Notes under the pieces: generated by a model
Database searches by the model: none
What the model was told of the DNA's origin: nothing
What the model saw: only the letters and a program-made list of their open reading frames with translations
Program-made: the position numbers and the translations under genes
Origin: a bacterium BMS3Abin11
GTDB taxonomy: Bacteria; Pseudomonadota; Gammaproteobacteria; BMS3Bbin11
Assembly (NCBI GenBank): GCA_002897635.1
Contig: BDTD01000015.1
Coordinates: forward strand, 1 to 64,000
DNA: 64,000 nucleotides
Reading direction: 5' to 3'
Shown here: in pieces, positions 1-8,370 of the stretch
Layout: each line of letters begins with the position of its first letter
Position numbering within the stretch: position 1 is the stretch's first letter

Positions 1-192
1 CTAAAAAATGTAGTATGCATATCACTTATGCCATCCACCTTTGAAATAGAAACTTATATAACTATATAATAAAAAACAGTCTCAGCAAATATAACCTTGT
101 AGTAATAAATGTCAAGACATAGATTTATAAAAGAGCAGTTTCAAGTCTTAACTTTCATGCAAATCGTTTTACCTGAAACTTGAAACAAATAG
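1..192. other. AT-rich non-coding flank
   Basis: No supported gene is seen in this AT-rich stretch downstream of moeA. No clear hairpin-plus-T-tract terminator was recognised. Confidence 0.4.
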
Positions 193-1425
193 TTAATACA
201 AAGAACTAAATGGAATAAACCTCACCCTGTCTCCTTTAACAAGGTGCTGATCAGGATTAATAACGGCCATGCCATCCGCCCAGGTAACCGAGCTTAATAT
301 ACCTGATGAACGACTTGGATAAACATTTACAACCTTCTGCCCTTCATCGTTTGTTTCTAAACGTGCACGCATATATTCAGTTCGCTTATCCGGTCGTTTC
401 CAGTCAAAGCCTGCGACTACCATATATTCCACTGGCATCACATCAATTATACCCATGCTCCGCAAAATAAATGGCCTGGCAAAGATACTAAATGTGACAA
501 ATAAGCTAACCGGATTGCCCGGTACACCTATAAATGGAACACCCCTAACCTTACCGAAAGCCAGTGGCTTACCCGGTCTCACAGCAATCTTCCACAGATC
601 CAGGCTGCCCATTTCTTCAAGTGCTTTCTTAACATAGTCTTCTTCGCCGACTGAAACGCCCCCACTGGATAGAATCAAATCTGCCTTGTCTACCGCAGTA
701 TTAATGGCATCACAGGTTGCCTGATACTCATCGATAACATTACCCAGATCAACCACCTCACAACCGAGTTTTTCCAATAAGCCTCTAAACAAATAACGGT
801 TGGAGTTATATATCTTTCCATCATCAAGTGGCTGCCCCGGCATCGTCAGTTCATCACCGGTAGTAAAGATAGCAACCCTTAGTTTTCGCTTTACTACCAG
901 ACTGTCTGTACCTGTTGAAGCGGCAAGTCCGATATGCTGTGTTTGTAACATACAGCCACATTCTATGATTTCATTCCCCTGACAAATATCTTCACCGGTA
1001 CGTCGTATATTTGCGCCTGCATTCACATCTCCATTAATACGAATCATTTCACCTTCACGCGTAATCATCTCCTGCATGATTACAGTGTCCGCGCCCGCAG
1101 GCACCGGTGCACCGGTAAATATTCTTGCCGCCGTCCCAGGCTGCAGTGGCTGACCGGTAGTACCTGCAGGAATACGTTGCGAAACAGGTATCTGACCAAG
1201 GCTTGCGATATCTTTATAGCACAGCGCATAACCATCCATAGCGCTGTTATCCCATGCAGGGACATTAATATTTGATGTGACTGACTGCGACAGTACCCTG
1301 CCCATAGCCTCATCAAGCATCACGGTTTCTTCATCTGCGACGGGTGTAGCACTATTAATTAGCAGACTTAAGGCCTCATCAAGAGGCATAAGATTCGAAG
1401 AAGACGTTGAACAACAACAGCTCAT
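193..1425 (-). CDS. moeA: Molybdopterin molybdotransferase MoeA
   Basis: MoeA inserts molybdate into adenylylated molybdopterin, the last step of molybdenum cofactor synthesis in the cytosol. The 410-residue protein has the usual length and order: an N-terminal MoeA domain with the PAWDNSAMDGYA motif, the central MoCF-type domain with TTGDEL and SSGGVSVGEEDY, and the C-terminal domain. The GTPGNP-type loop reads GVPGNPVS. The N terminus is unusual in carrying three consecutive cysteines after the start (MSCCCS). The start follows a GGTGA ribosome site. It lies beside moaA, and NarG encoded in this window needs the cofactor. Confidence 0.97.
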   Translation of the reverse strand: MSCCCSTSSSNLMPLDEALSLLINSATPVADEETVMLDEAMGRVLSQSVTSNINVPAWDNSAMDGYALCYKDIASLGQIPVSQRIPAGTTGQPLQPGTAARIFTGAPVPAGADTVIMQEMITREGEMIRINGDVNAGANIRRTGEDICQGNEIIECGCMLQTQHIGLAASTGTDSLVVKRKLRVAIFTTGDELTMPGQPLDDGKIYNSNRYLFRGLLEKLGCEVVDLGNVIDEYQATCDAINTAVDKADLILSSGGVSVGEEDYVKKALEEMGSLDLWKIAVRPGKPLAFGKVRGVPFIGVPGNPVSLFVTFSIFARPFILRSMGIIDVMPVEYMVVAGFDWKRPDKRTEYMRARLETNDEGQKVVNVYPSRSSGILSSVTWADGMAVINPDQHLVKGDRVRFIPFSSLY

Positions 1426-1507
1426 GGTTTCACCTTATACGATACATTTAGAAAGAATTTTATTTATCTTCAGAACAATACTTAGCATAGGAAGCAGATG
1501 ATGAACT

Positions 1508-1579
1508 GGTTTACGGTTTACGGTTTACGGTTTACGGTTTACGGTTTACGGTTTACGGTTTACGGTTTACGGTTTTACG
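1508..1579. repeat. Heptameric tandem repeat GGTTTAC
   Basis: Nine perfect head-to-tail copies of GGTTTAC (1508-1570) are followed by one imperfect copy with an extra T. The array lies in the gap between moaA and moeA. Degenerate relatives (CGTAAA/GTAAAC units) occur just after it up to about 1609, and at 2628-2643, 37297-37317, 42531-42575, 48688-48717 and 53374-53404, always between genes. There are no spacers, so it is not a CRISPR. Confidence 0.95.
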
Positions 1580-1615
1580 TAACACCTAAAACGTAAAAAC
1601 ATAAAACGCCTTCTT

Positions 1616-2596
1616 CTAACCCCCAGTCATAGACATGAAACGGACAGTCTTGCCGGGTTGTTCATTAAAATCATGACGTTCAGGCTTGCTGGCAATCGCT
1701 TTTATTAGCACCTGCTGCAGGTCATCGTCACTGATACCTCCACGTACTAGTGGACGCAATTCGACTTTGTCGTCCTGCCCCAGACAGAGATAAAGCGTAC
1801 CTTCTACAGACAAACGGACACGGTTACAGGTTTCACAAAAGTGCTGTGACATTGGGGTGATAAAACCAACAGTGGTTTTACTGTTGCGCATTTGCAGATA
1901 ACGTGCAGGCCCACCGCCACGGGTTACGGCAGGGATCATGTCATACTTCTTAAGCAGGTTCTTTTCGATTTTCTTCAGGCTGACATAGGACCTGCTGGCA
2001 CTTCGGCCTGTATCACCCTGTGGCATGGTTTCAATCATCCTCAGGATAAAATCATTCTTCCCGCAGAATTCGACCAGTTGATCGACCTCATTGACATTCA
2101 CACCGTCCATCACCACCATATTAAGCTTGATGGGTGAAAGACCAGCCTTTTTAGCTGCCTGCAGACCCGCCAGAACTTTTTCAAGCTTACCTTTAGTGAT
2201 CTGGCGGAAAGTGTCTGCGTTAAGGGTATCCAGACTGACGTTAATGCGTGAAACACCGGCCTGTTTGAGTCCATCGGCCATCTTGCCAAGCCGTGTGGCA
2301 TTAGTGCTTAGTGAGAGATCGTCAATACCGGGGATATCATGCAGGCGTTGGATGAGGTCCATTATATTGCACCGAACTAGCGGCTCACCACCGGTAATGC
2401 GCAGATGGCGCAGCCCCATACCGGCAAACACACGGACAATCTGCTCAGTCTCATCAAAAGTCAACCAGTGGTCAGGTTCGGAGAAATCCCTGTGATCAGC
2501 CGGCATGCAATAACTGCAGCGCAAATCACAACGATCCGTAACCGAGAGTCTCAGATACTCAATACGTCGCCCGAAGCCATCTACAAGTTTTGTCAT
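1616..2596 (-). CDS. moaA: GTP 3',8-cyclase MoaA
   Basis: Radical SAM enzyme that, with MoaC, converts GTP to cyclic pyranopterin monophosphate, the first step of molybdenum cofactor synthesis. The N-terminal cluster motif is C23-x3-C27-x2-C30, and the second [4Fe-4S] site is the CETCNR...CLG segment near residues 255-270. The protein ends in the conserved GG needed for activity. I take the ATG at 2596; an in-frame GTG at 2626 would add ten residues that MoaA proteins usually lack. It is transcribed toward moeA across the heptamer repeat. Confidence 0.96.
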   Translation of the reverse strand: MTKLVDGFGRRIEYLRLSVTDRCDLRCSYCMPADHRDFSEPDHWLTFDETEQIVRVFAGMGLRHLRITGGEPLVRCNIMDLIQRLHDIPGIDDLSLSTNATRLGKMADGLKQAGVSRINVSLDTLNADTFRQITKGKLEKVLAGLQAAKKAGLSPIKLNMVVMDGVNVNEVDQLVEFCGKNDFILRMIETMPQGDTGRSASRSYVSLKKIEKNLLKKYDMIPAVTRGGGPARYLQMRNSKTTVGFITPMSQHFCETCNRVRLSVEGTLYLCLGQDDKVELRPLVRGGISDDDLQQVLIKAIASKPERHDFNEQPGKTVRFMSMTGG

Positions 2597-2779
2597 ATTC
2601 AAAACACAGTCGTTTTTAAGTATCACGGTTTACATGTTACGGAAAACCATCCACCCCATAATTCATCATCCACGCTGTTATATATCTGGATCCATATAAT
2701 GTAAATCGTAATATGTAAATCTGATATCTTTTGACTATGCCCTATACATTTACTCCCGTATATGATCTATGTCAAAGAA

Positions 2780-2985
2780 TCACTGACCATAAAACACCAT
2801 TGCCGCCACAACTGCAACACCCTTGTTGATATTCTTTTTATTGCAGGCATAACCCATCAGGCCGATGCGCCAGACCTTGCCGTCCAAATCACCGAGTCCT
2901 GCACCAATCTCAAGATTATAATCAGCCAGCAGTTGCTTGCGCACATCAGCATCAGCAAGAAATATTTTCAATCAGCCTGGCTTTT
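2780..2985 (-). pseudogene. Remnant of class V aminotransferase (alanine/serine-glyoxylate type)
   Basis: The frame encodes only the C-terminal end of a class V PLP aminotransferase: a VRKQLL segment, then the hallmark [21 protein letters not shown] at about residues 20-41. The rest of the roughly 380-residue enzyme, including the PLP lysine, is absent, and a TGA stop precedes the only possible start (a TTG). It is therefore a gene relic. Its final residues diverge from the family. Confidence 0.8.
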
Positions 2986-3182
2986 CAATATTGAGTCTAC
3001 GGCAAATCAATGCTGTGGTACCTTATCGCAGCATAATGATGCCACTTGCTGCATCTTCAGAACGAATCAAACGTCCCGGTAAGACATTGGTTACAGCTCG
3101 TTGATGTGGTGGACAGACGTGAAACGTAAAAATACGGTATGATAATCGTTTGTGTAGCAATATAAAGTTAAGGAATGCATTA

Positions 3183-4715
3183 ATGTATGAATCAGCAAGC
3201 CAGCAAATCAACCGCGGCATAATCTCTCGCTATCCACTGATCTACATTCTCGGCTGGGAAGAAGAACGCATTGAAAAAACCCTGGCTGCCGTATCCGCGA
3301 AACATTACTTCGATAGCAGAGCGGTTATCACCTGGACTGCCGGCAAGGGCTTCTTTAGCGGTACTGAGCAGATCGCTGATATCAACGACCCTGTTGAAGC
3401 TGTTGAGTACATCAGTAACTCTGACAAATCGTCTTTCTATTTACTGAAAGATCTGCCCGCTTTTCTTAATGACAACCTGCTGCTTGAACGGGCACTGCGT
3501 GATCTCTATCAGGAAAATAAAAATAGAGACATCTTTGTTTTCATTTCCTACCCGACATTGCAATTGCCGGATTCATTAAAGAAAGAACTCCTGCTGGTTG
3601 AGTTTGAACAACCTACAGAAGAAGAAATCATCGCCTATCTGAAAGAAGCGCTGGTAAAGTATAAGCTGAGCGATAAGATAAGTGAGGAATGGGTGAATCA
3701 AACAGCCAATGCAATGAAAGGACTGGGCCTGGAAGAGATCGGTCATTTGTTATTGACCCTGTTACGGGTAAGAAAGCTAAAACCAGAAGAGGTAATCATC
3801 GAAACTCAGCGAGAAAAAGGGCTGATCCTTAAAAAGGAAAGTTGCCTGCGTTTCATCCCTGCCATCACCAGTCTCGACGAAGTGGGCGGACTCGATAACC
3901 TGAAGAACTGGGTCACCACACGCAAAGAACTGTTCAGTCGTGAGGCCATTGCCTCTGGAATCCAGCCGCCATCAGGCATACTGTTTATGGGTGTCAGTGG
4001 CTGCGGTAAAAGCATGGCATCAAAAGTCATCGCCAGCGCATGGAATGTTCCACTGGTGCGCCTGGACATGAACCTTGTCATGTCTGGCGTCTACGGCACA
4101 CCGGAATATGCATTTGAACAGGCCATCAGTCTGGCAGAAAAAATAGCACCCATCGTGCTGTGGATTGATGAAGTGGAAAACAGCTTCGGTTATGATGAAG
4201 GCTCCTCCGGCGGTAACATCAATATATTCTCCAGCTTCCTCACCTGGATGCAGGAAAAACCACACGATGTCTTCGTCGCCGCTACCGCCAACCGAATCAG
4301 GATGCTGCCGGCAGAAATGCTGCGTAAAGGACGTTTCGATCAGGTGTTCTTCCTCAATCTGCCAAACGACATTGAACGCAGGGAAATACTGTCTATACAC
4401 ATCAGGGCCAAGGATGGAAACCCAGAAGATTTTAAAATCGACATACTATCCTCCATCACTGAAAAATGGAGCGGTGCGGAAATCGAATCTCTGATCAGCT
4501 CTGCAAGCATCGAAGCCTATAAGGAAAGACGTGACTTCGACCAGAAAGACATCCTGCACGTAGCAGGCCAGATGGTGCCTTTATCAAAAACTATGGAAGA
4601 ACAAATCAGAGAACTTACCGGTTGGTCATTCAACCGAGCAACACCCGCATCAAAATCTGACAGACCTCCAATACAGATGCCGGTCGAGGAAGATCCGAGC
4701 ATTATGAAGTATTAA
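3183..4715 (+). CDS. AAA+ ATPase resembling Ycf46
   Basis: A 510-residue AAA+ protein. An N-terminal region of about 240 residues without a recognisable motif is followed by one AAA module: Walker A GVSGCGKS, Walker B VLWIDEVE, sensor-1-like ATANR and an arginine-finger region KGRFDQVF. Domain order and the text around the P-loop match the Ycf46 family of cyanobacteria and proteobacteria, whose substrate is poorly known. The ATG at 3183 follows AAGGA; a GTG at 3150 is less likely. It stands alone between a pseudogene and a convergent exported-protein gene. Confidence 0.85.
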   Translation: MYESASQQINRGIISRYPLIYILGWEEERIEKTLAAVSAKHYFDSRAVITWTAGKGFFSGTEQIADINDPVEAVEYISNSDKSSFYLLKDLPAFLNDNLLLERALRDLYQENKNRDIFVFISYPTLQLPDSLKKELLLVEFEQPTEEEIIAYLKEALVKYKLSDKISEEWVNQTANAMKGLGLEEIGHLLLTLLRVRKLKPEEVIIETQREKGLILKKESCLRFIPAITSLDEVGGLDNLKNWVTTRKELFSREAIASGIQPPSGILFMGVSGCGKSMASKVIASAWNVPLVRLDMNLVMSGVYGTPEYAFEQAISLAEKIAPIVLWIDEVENSFGYDEGSSGGNINIFSSFLTWMQEKPHDVFVAATANRIRMLPAEMLRKGRFDQVFFLNLPNDIERREILSIHIRAKDGNPEDFKIDILSSITEKWSGAEIESLISSASIEAYKERRDFDQKDILHVAGQMVPLSKTMEEQIRELTGWSFNRATPASKSDRPPIQMPVEEDPSIMKY

Positions 4716-4931
4716 AGGCAGGGGAAAGGGAAAAGGAAAAGGAAAAAAATCGAGAATGGTTTGACAAATACCCACTCGTATTAAGGTATTCAGTGATTTC
4801 CCAATTTTGCCCACATGTCTCACTCAATAGCAGGTACCTAATCTAACATGAAGTAGATTTTCTCTTCGATCTCTGTGTCTTTGTATGAGTAAATTTATAG
4901 TCAATAGTTTTTTTTGCCCTGGAACCTGGAA
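4716..4931. repeat. Purine-rich GGAAAA repeats in convergent gap
   Basis: Just after the AAA+ gene stop (about 4718-4748), short purine units of the GGAAAA/GGGAAA type are repeated in tandem. The rest of the gap shows no gene and no convincing terminator. Confidence 0.6.
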
Positions 4932-5645
4932 CTATTTAATCAATCCGGTCACTTCAATCTTCAACAGATTTTCTGGGTTGTGCAGATTTCGCAATACTAG
5001 CCGATAGGCGTTTGGTACGGCTTTAAAATAGATAATTTCATAATTCTGTAATACCGCATCATCTGGCGGCAGTAGCTTGTTCAGTTCAGTATAATTTGGA
5101 AATACACCGTGTTGGTTATAATACTTACTCAACCGGCTTCGAACATCTCGTGTCACATCCCGCTCATTGTTGCTTCGTGCTGAAGCCAATACTCTTGACT
5201 GTGAAAGAGCACCTTTTAATGCAGCGATTTCATCACTACGTCGTTGGTCTGAACTGAACTGTACAGCAAGCCCCTGGAGAATCTTCTCCGCCTCTTCCGG
5301 TTTACCCATTACCAGTAACTCCCTGGCCTGCAACATGGGCATCGCATATTCCAGCTCATTTGTTAGCTCTACAAAGTCACTGCCTGATGATTTTGCCAGC
5401 TCTATTCCGTGCTGTAATACGATTTTTGCCAGACCAAACTGTCCATTCAGCTGATATTCTCGGGACTTTTCCAGGGCTGCGTGAGGTGTACTTATTCCGC
5501 CAAGCAGAGCCTGCATCTTGGCTGAAAGTGCAGGCTTTTCTATACGAACTTGATCCTCTGCCTGTATCTCGGGCCTGGAATCATCTGCTAACACATTTGC
5601 AGTAGTAAGCAGAAAGACAGCTATAATAAAAGTCCAGATCGGCAT
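4932..5645 (-). CDS. Exported hypothetical protein, alpha-helical
   Basis: I do not recognise the family. Starting at the ATG at 5645, the 237-residue product has a clean signal peptide (hydrophobic stretch ending ANVLADD), then a helical, TPR-like region (residues about 55-135 with EYQLNGQFGLAK and ELLVMGKPEEAEK). A C-terminal part (from about 160) has the RSRLSKYYNQHGVFPNY pattern, which recalls the region after the helix of type IV pilin-like or type II secretion G-like proteins. Upstream in-frame starts to 5723 would bury the signal peptide. A periplasmic role is inferred only. Confidence 0.6.
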   Translation of the reverse strand: MPIWTFIIAVFLLTTANVLADDSRPEIQAEDQVRIEKPALSAKMQALLGGISTPHAALEKSREYQLNGQFGLAKIVLQHGIELAKSSGSDFVELTNELEYAMPMLQARELLVMGKPEEAEKILQGLAVQFSSDQRRSDEIAALKGALSQSRVLASARSNNERDVTRDVRSRLSKYYNQHGVFPNYTELNKLLPPDDAVLQNYEIIYFKAVPNAYRLVLRNLHNPENLLKIEVTGLIK

Positions 5646-5819
5646 TAGAAAAACAGGCTCTTCATGAATGTTTGTAGGTGTATTCACCTCGTGCATCGGC
5701 AAGCACATCAAAGAAGCTAACACTATTCCCCTCGCGGAGACATAGAGCTCGCAAGCTTCATTTCTTTAAGCTCATGGGTAAAAGAAAGGATTATACTGTT
5801 ACCGACTGCCAGAAAACAA

Positions 5820-5847
5820 AAAAAGGCCGGACAAATCCGGCCTTTTT
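5820..5847 (-). terminator. Rho-independent terminator after hppA
   Basis: A 12-bp perfect stem (AAAAAGGCCGGA / TCCGGCCTTTTT) with a CAAA loop is followed by a T-tract when read on the minus strand, just past the hppA stop. The A/T flanks on both sides mean it could also work on the plus strand. Confidence 0.9.
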
Positions 5848-5865
5848 AGCATGTTACCGTAAAGA

Positions 5866-7893
5866 TCAGAGAATCGGCACAATCAACAATGCAACGATGT
5901 TGATGATTTTGATCATCGGGTTAATGGCTGGCCCCGCAGTATCCTTGTAAGGATCACCAACAGTATCACCGGTTATAGCTGCTTTATGAGCACTTGAACC
6001 CTTGCCGCCATAGTGGCCGTCTTCGATATATTTCTTGGCGTTATCCCAGGCGCCACCACCGGTGGTCATGGAAATTGCCAGGAAAAGCCCCGTGACAATA
6101 CTGCCAATCAACATACCGCCCAAAGCCTGTTTGCCGAGCAACACGCCGACCAGTACAGGAATCAACAAAGGCAGCAAAGAAGGAATAATCATTTCCTTGA
6201 TAGCCGCTTTGGTCAGCATATCCACTGCACGTGAATAATCCGGTTTCTGCGTATAATCCATAATGCCAGGCATAGTTTTGAACTGACGCCTTACTTCATT
6301 AACAATGCCACCCGCCGCACGTCCAACCGCTTCCATTCCCATGGCGGCAAACAGGTACGGCACCATACCACCGATAAACAGGCCGATGATGACCATGTGG
6401 TTAGACAGGTCAAAGGTGATATCTTCACCTGCCGCATAGGTATAATCTGCGAACAACACGAGTGCCGCCAGACCTGCTGAACCAATGGCGTAGCCCTTGG
6501 TAACCGCTTTAGTGGTATTACCCACTGCATCCAGCGGATCGGTGATTTTGCGAATTTCTTCCGGTAATTCTGCCATTTCAGCGATACCACCGGCGTTATC
6601 AGTAATTGGGCCATAGGCATCCAGCGCCACGATGATACCTGTCATTGACAACATAGCAGTTGCACCAATGGCAATGCCGTAAAGACCGGCCAACTCATAG
6701 GTAGCCCAGATAGCGCTGACAACAGACAGCACAGGCAGCGCGGTAGATTTCATTGATACGCCAAGGCCGGCAATCACATTGGTGCCGTCACCGGTTGTTG
6801 AAGCCTTCGCGATAGCACGCACCGGACCGAACTCTGTCGCAGTATAGTACTCGGTAATCACAACCATTGCGGCTGTTAATAGCAAACCGACGCCAGCAGC
6901 ATAAAACAGGTTCATTGTGGACACAGCAACACCGTCAATGGTGATGCTTTCACCCAATATTGACTGCGTAACAAAATAAAACGAAATAAATGCAAGGATT
7001 GCCGAGACGATTAATCCCTTATACAGTCCCATCATGATTCGCCCTTTATTGGTCACTTTGACAAAAAACGTACCAATAATCGAAGCAATGATAGAAACCG
7101 CACCCAGCATTAATGGATATACCACAGCAGCAGTCCCCGCTTCGGGGAGCAATAGACCACCAAGAAACATGGTAGCGATAATTGTTACCGCATAGGTTTC
7201 GAACAAATCTGCCGCCATCCCTGCACAATCACCGACATTATCACCGACGTTGTCAGCGATGACTGCGGGGTTGCGTGGGTCGTCTTCTGGAATGCCGGCT
7301 TCAACCTTGCCGACGATATCGGCACCGACATCAGCACCCTTGGTAAAAATACCACCACCGAGACGAGCAAAAATAGAAATCAGCGAGCCACCGAAGGCAA
7401 CACCCACCAGGCTATGCAGGGTATCGGTTTCTGATAGGCCTATGGCTAGCAGGAAGGTATAATAGCCTGCCACACCGATAAGACCCAGTCCCACTACCAG
7501 CATACCGGTAATAGCGCCACCACGGAATGCCACCTGAAATGCCGCATTAATTCCTTTTCCTGCGGCGGTGACTGTACGGGAATTTGCCATGACAGAGACA
7601 TTCATACCGATGAACCCGGCAGCACCTGACAAAACAGCACCAACCAGGAAACCGAAAGCGGTGCTCCAGGCCAGGAAATAACCTATTACCAGGAAGACAA
7701 TCGTTCCGGCAAAAGCAATCGTTTTGTACTGACGTGTAAGATAGGCGCGAGCTCCCTCGGAAATCGCTGCAGCAATCTCCTGCACACGCTCATTTCCAGA
7801 GGGCAGGCCCTTGATCCAGCGTGTGGTGATAATACCGTATACAACAGCCAACAAGGCTGCCCAGATGATAAATAACAATTGCGTAGTAGACAT
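5866..7893 (-). CDS. hppA: Membrane-bound proton-translocating pyrophosphatase
   Basis: Integral membrane pyrophosphatase of 675 residues with about 16 helices. It couples PPi hydrolysis to ion pumping, or makes PPi in reverse. Signature segments are [20 protein letters not shown] (179-198) and [19 protein letters not shown] (214-232). The sequence [10 protein letters not shown] at 458-467 has lysine at 462, the position that marks K+-independent H+-pumping enzymes in this family. A strong AAGGAG site precedes the ATG. It lies near a PPi-type phosphofructokinase. In sulfur-oxidising symbionts this pairing is proposed to save energy in the Calvin cycle. Confidence 0.97.
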   Translation of the reverse strand: MSTTQLLFIIWAALLAVVYGIITTRWIKGLPSGNERVQEIAAAISEGARAYLTRQYKTIAFAGTIVFLVIGYFLAWSTAFGFLVGAVLSGAAGFIGMNVSVMANSRTVTAAGKGINAAFQVAFRGGAITGMLVVGLGLIGVAGYYTFLLAIGLSETDTLHSLVGVAFGGSLISIFARLGGGIFTKGADVGADIVGKVEAGIPEDDPRNPAVIADNVGDNVGDCAGMAADLFETYAVTIIATMFLGGLLLPEAGTAAVVYPLMLGAVSIIASIIGTFFVKVTNKGRIMMGLYKGLIVSAILAFISFYFVTQSILGESITIDGVAVSTMNLFYAAGVGLLLTAAMVVITEYYTATEFGPVRAIAKASTTGDGTNVIAGLGVSMKSTALPVLSVVSAIWATYELAGLYGIAIGATAMLSMTGIIVALDAYGPITDNAGGIAEMAELPEEIRKITDPLDAVGNTTKAVTKGYAIGSAGLAALVLFADYTYAAGEDITFDLSNHMVIIGLFIGGMVPYLFAAMGMEAVGRAAGGIVNEVRRQFKTMPGIMDYTQKPDYSRAVDMLTKAAIKEMIIPSLLPLLIPVLVGVLLGKQALGGMLIGSIVTGLFLAISMTTGGGAWDNAKKYIEDGHYGGKGSSAHKAAITGDTVGDPYKDTAGPAINPMIKIINIVALLIVPIL

Positions 7894-7926
7894 TGTTTAC
7901 TCCTTAGTCAGATCGGAACGTCTATT

Positions 7927-7965
7927 TATACCGTACTAACGGGATAATTAATTGATAATAATCAA
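7927..7965 (-). promoter_or_regulatory. FNR-type box and promoter of hppA
   Basis: TTGATAATAATCAA at 7952-7965 is a perfect match to the FNR/Anr consensus TTGAT-N4-ATCAA. On the minus strand a TATAAA-like -10 element lies near 7927-7932. That puts the box centre close to -41.5, the class II activator position, with a leader of about 25 nt before hppA. Oxygen-limited induction is inferred. Confidence 0.75.
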
Positions 7966-8067
7966 TAATAAATAACTCTTCTATTTATTATGGGTTGCAG
8001 ATGTGCCCACAAGATACAGGGTCTTTCAACTGACTTGTATTCAATTGTTTTACCCGTAGCATAAAAA

Positions 8068-8110
8068 AAGCGGATAATGCCTAATTTCTGTCTGGTGAGT
8101 GCTTATCCGG
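8068..8110 (-). terminator. Terminator-like hairpin at end of small gene
   Basis: On the minus strand CGGATAA (8103-8109) and TTATCCG (8071-8077) flank a loop of about 25 nt, followed by seven Ts. The upstream arm overlaps the last codons of the 78-residue protein gene. Confidence 0.6.
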
Positions 8111-8314
8111 TACAGCAAGACCACCGGTAAAACGAGTGCCTGGAACAAAACCGAAAATTTTGTCCAGCTGCAGATCTTGAATCAGACAGTCAACTGCCTG
8201 TTGCCCGTGTTCACGATTCACCTCAGATAAAATTATTTTGGCAGCATTGCCATTATAGAAACCACCAAAATCAACCTGCACCTGCAGTAGCTCTTTTGCT
8301 TTGTCTAGTGTCAT
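8081..8314 (-). CDS. Small conserved-looking hypothetical protein
   Basis: A 77-residue soluble protein beginning MTLDKAKELLQVQ with the segments FGGFYNGNAAKIIL and FGFVPGTRF. I do not recognise the family. The ATG at 8314 is preferred; the longer form starting at 8374 would read through the PFK terminator hairpin. It lies directly downstream of that hairpin on the same strand and may be expressed by read-through. Two glycine/asparagine-rich turns and a hydrophobic-acidic pattern suggest a real small fold. Confidence 0.55.
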   Translation of the reverse strand: MTLDKAKELLQVQVDFGGFYNGNAAKIILSEVNREHGQQAVDCLIQDLQLDKIFGFVPGTRFTGGLAVPDKHSPDRN

Positions 8315-8334
8315 TTTTCGGCGATTATTTAGAG

Positions 8335-8364
8335 TAAAAAAAGCCCGGGTCGTTTTCCCGGGCA
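8335..8364 (-). terminator. Rho-independent terminator after PPi-PFK
   Basis: Read on the minus strand, GCCCGGG and CCCGGGC form a 7-bp GC-rich stem followed by seven Ts, immediately after the PFK stop codon. Confidence 0.85.
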
Positions 8365-8370
8365 CTAAAT

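Noticed and set aside
1508-1579. Possible CRISPR or telomere-like array
   Set aside because: The unit is 7 bp with no spacers and no cas genes; it is a simple tandem repeat.
2597-2779. Molybdenum cofactor riboswitch before moaA
   Set aside because: The leader shows only heptad-like repeats and no recognisable Moco riboswitch core.
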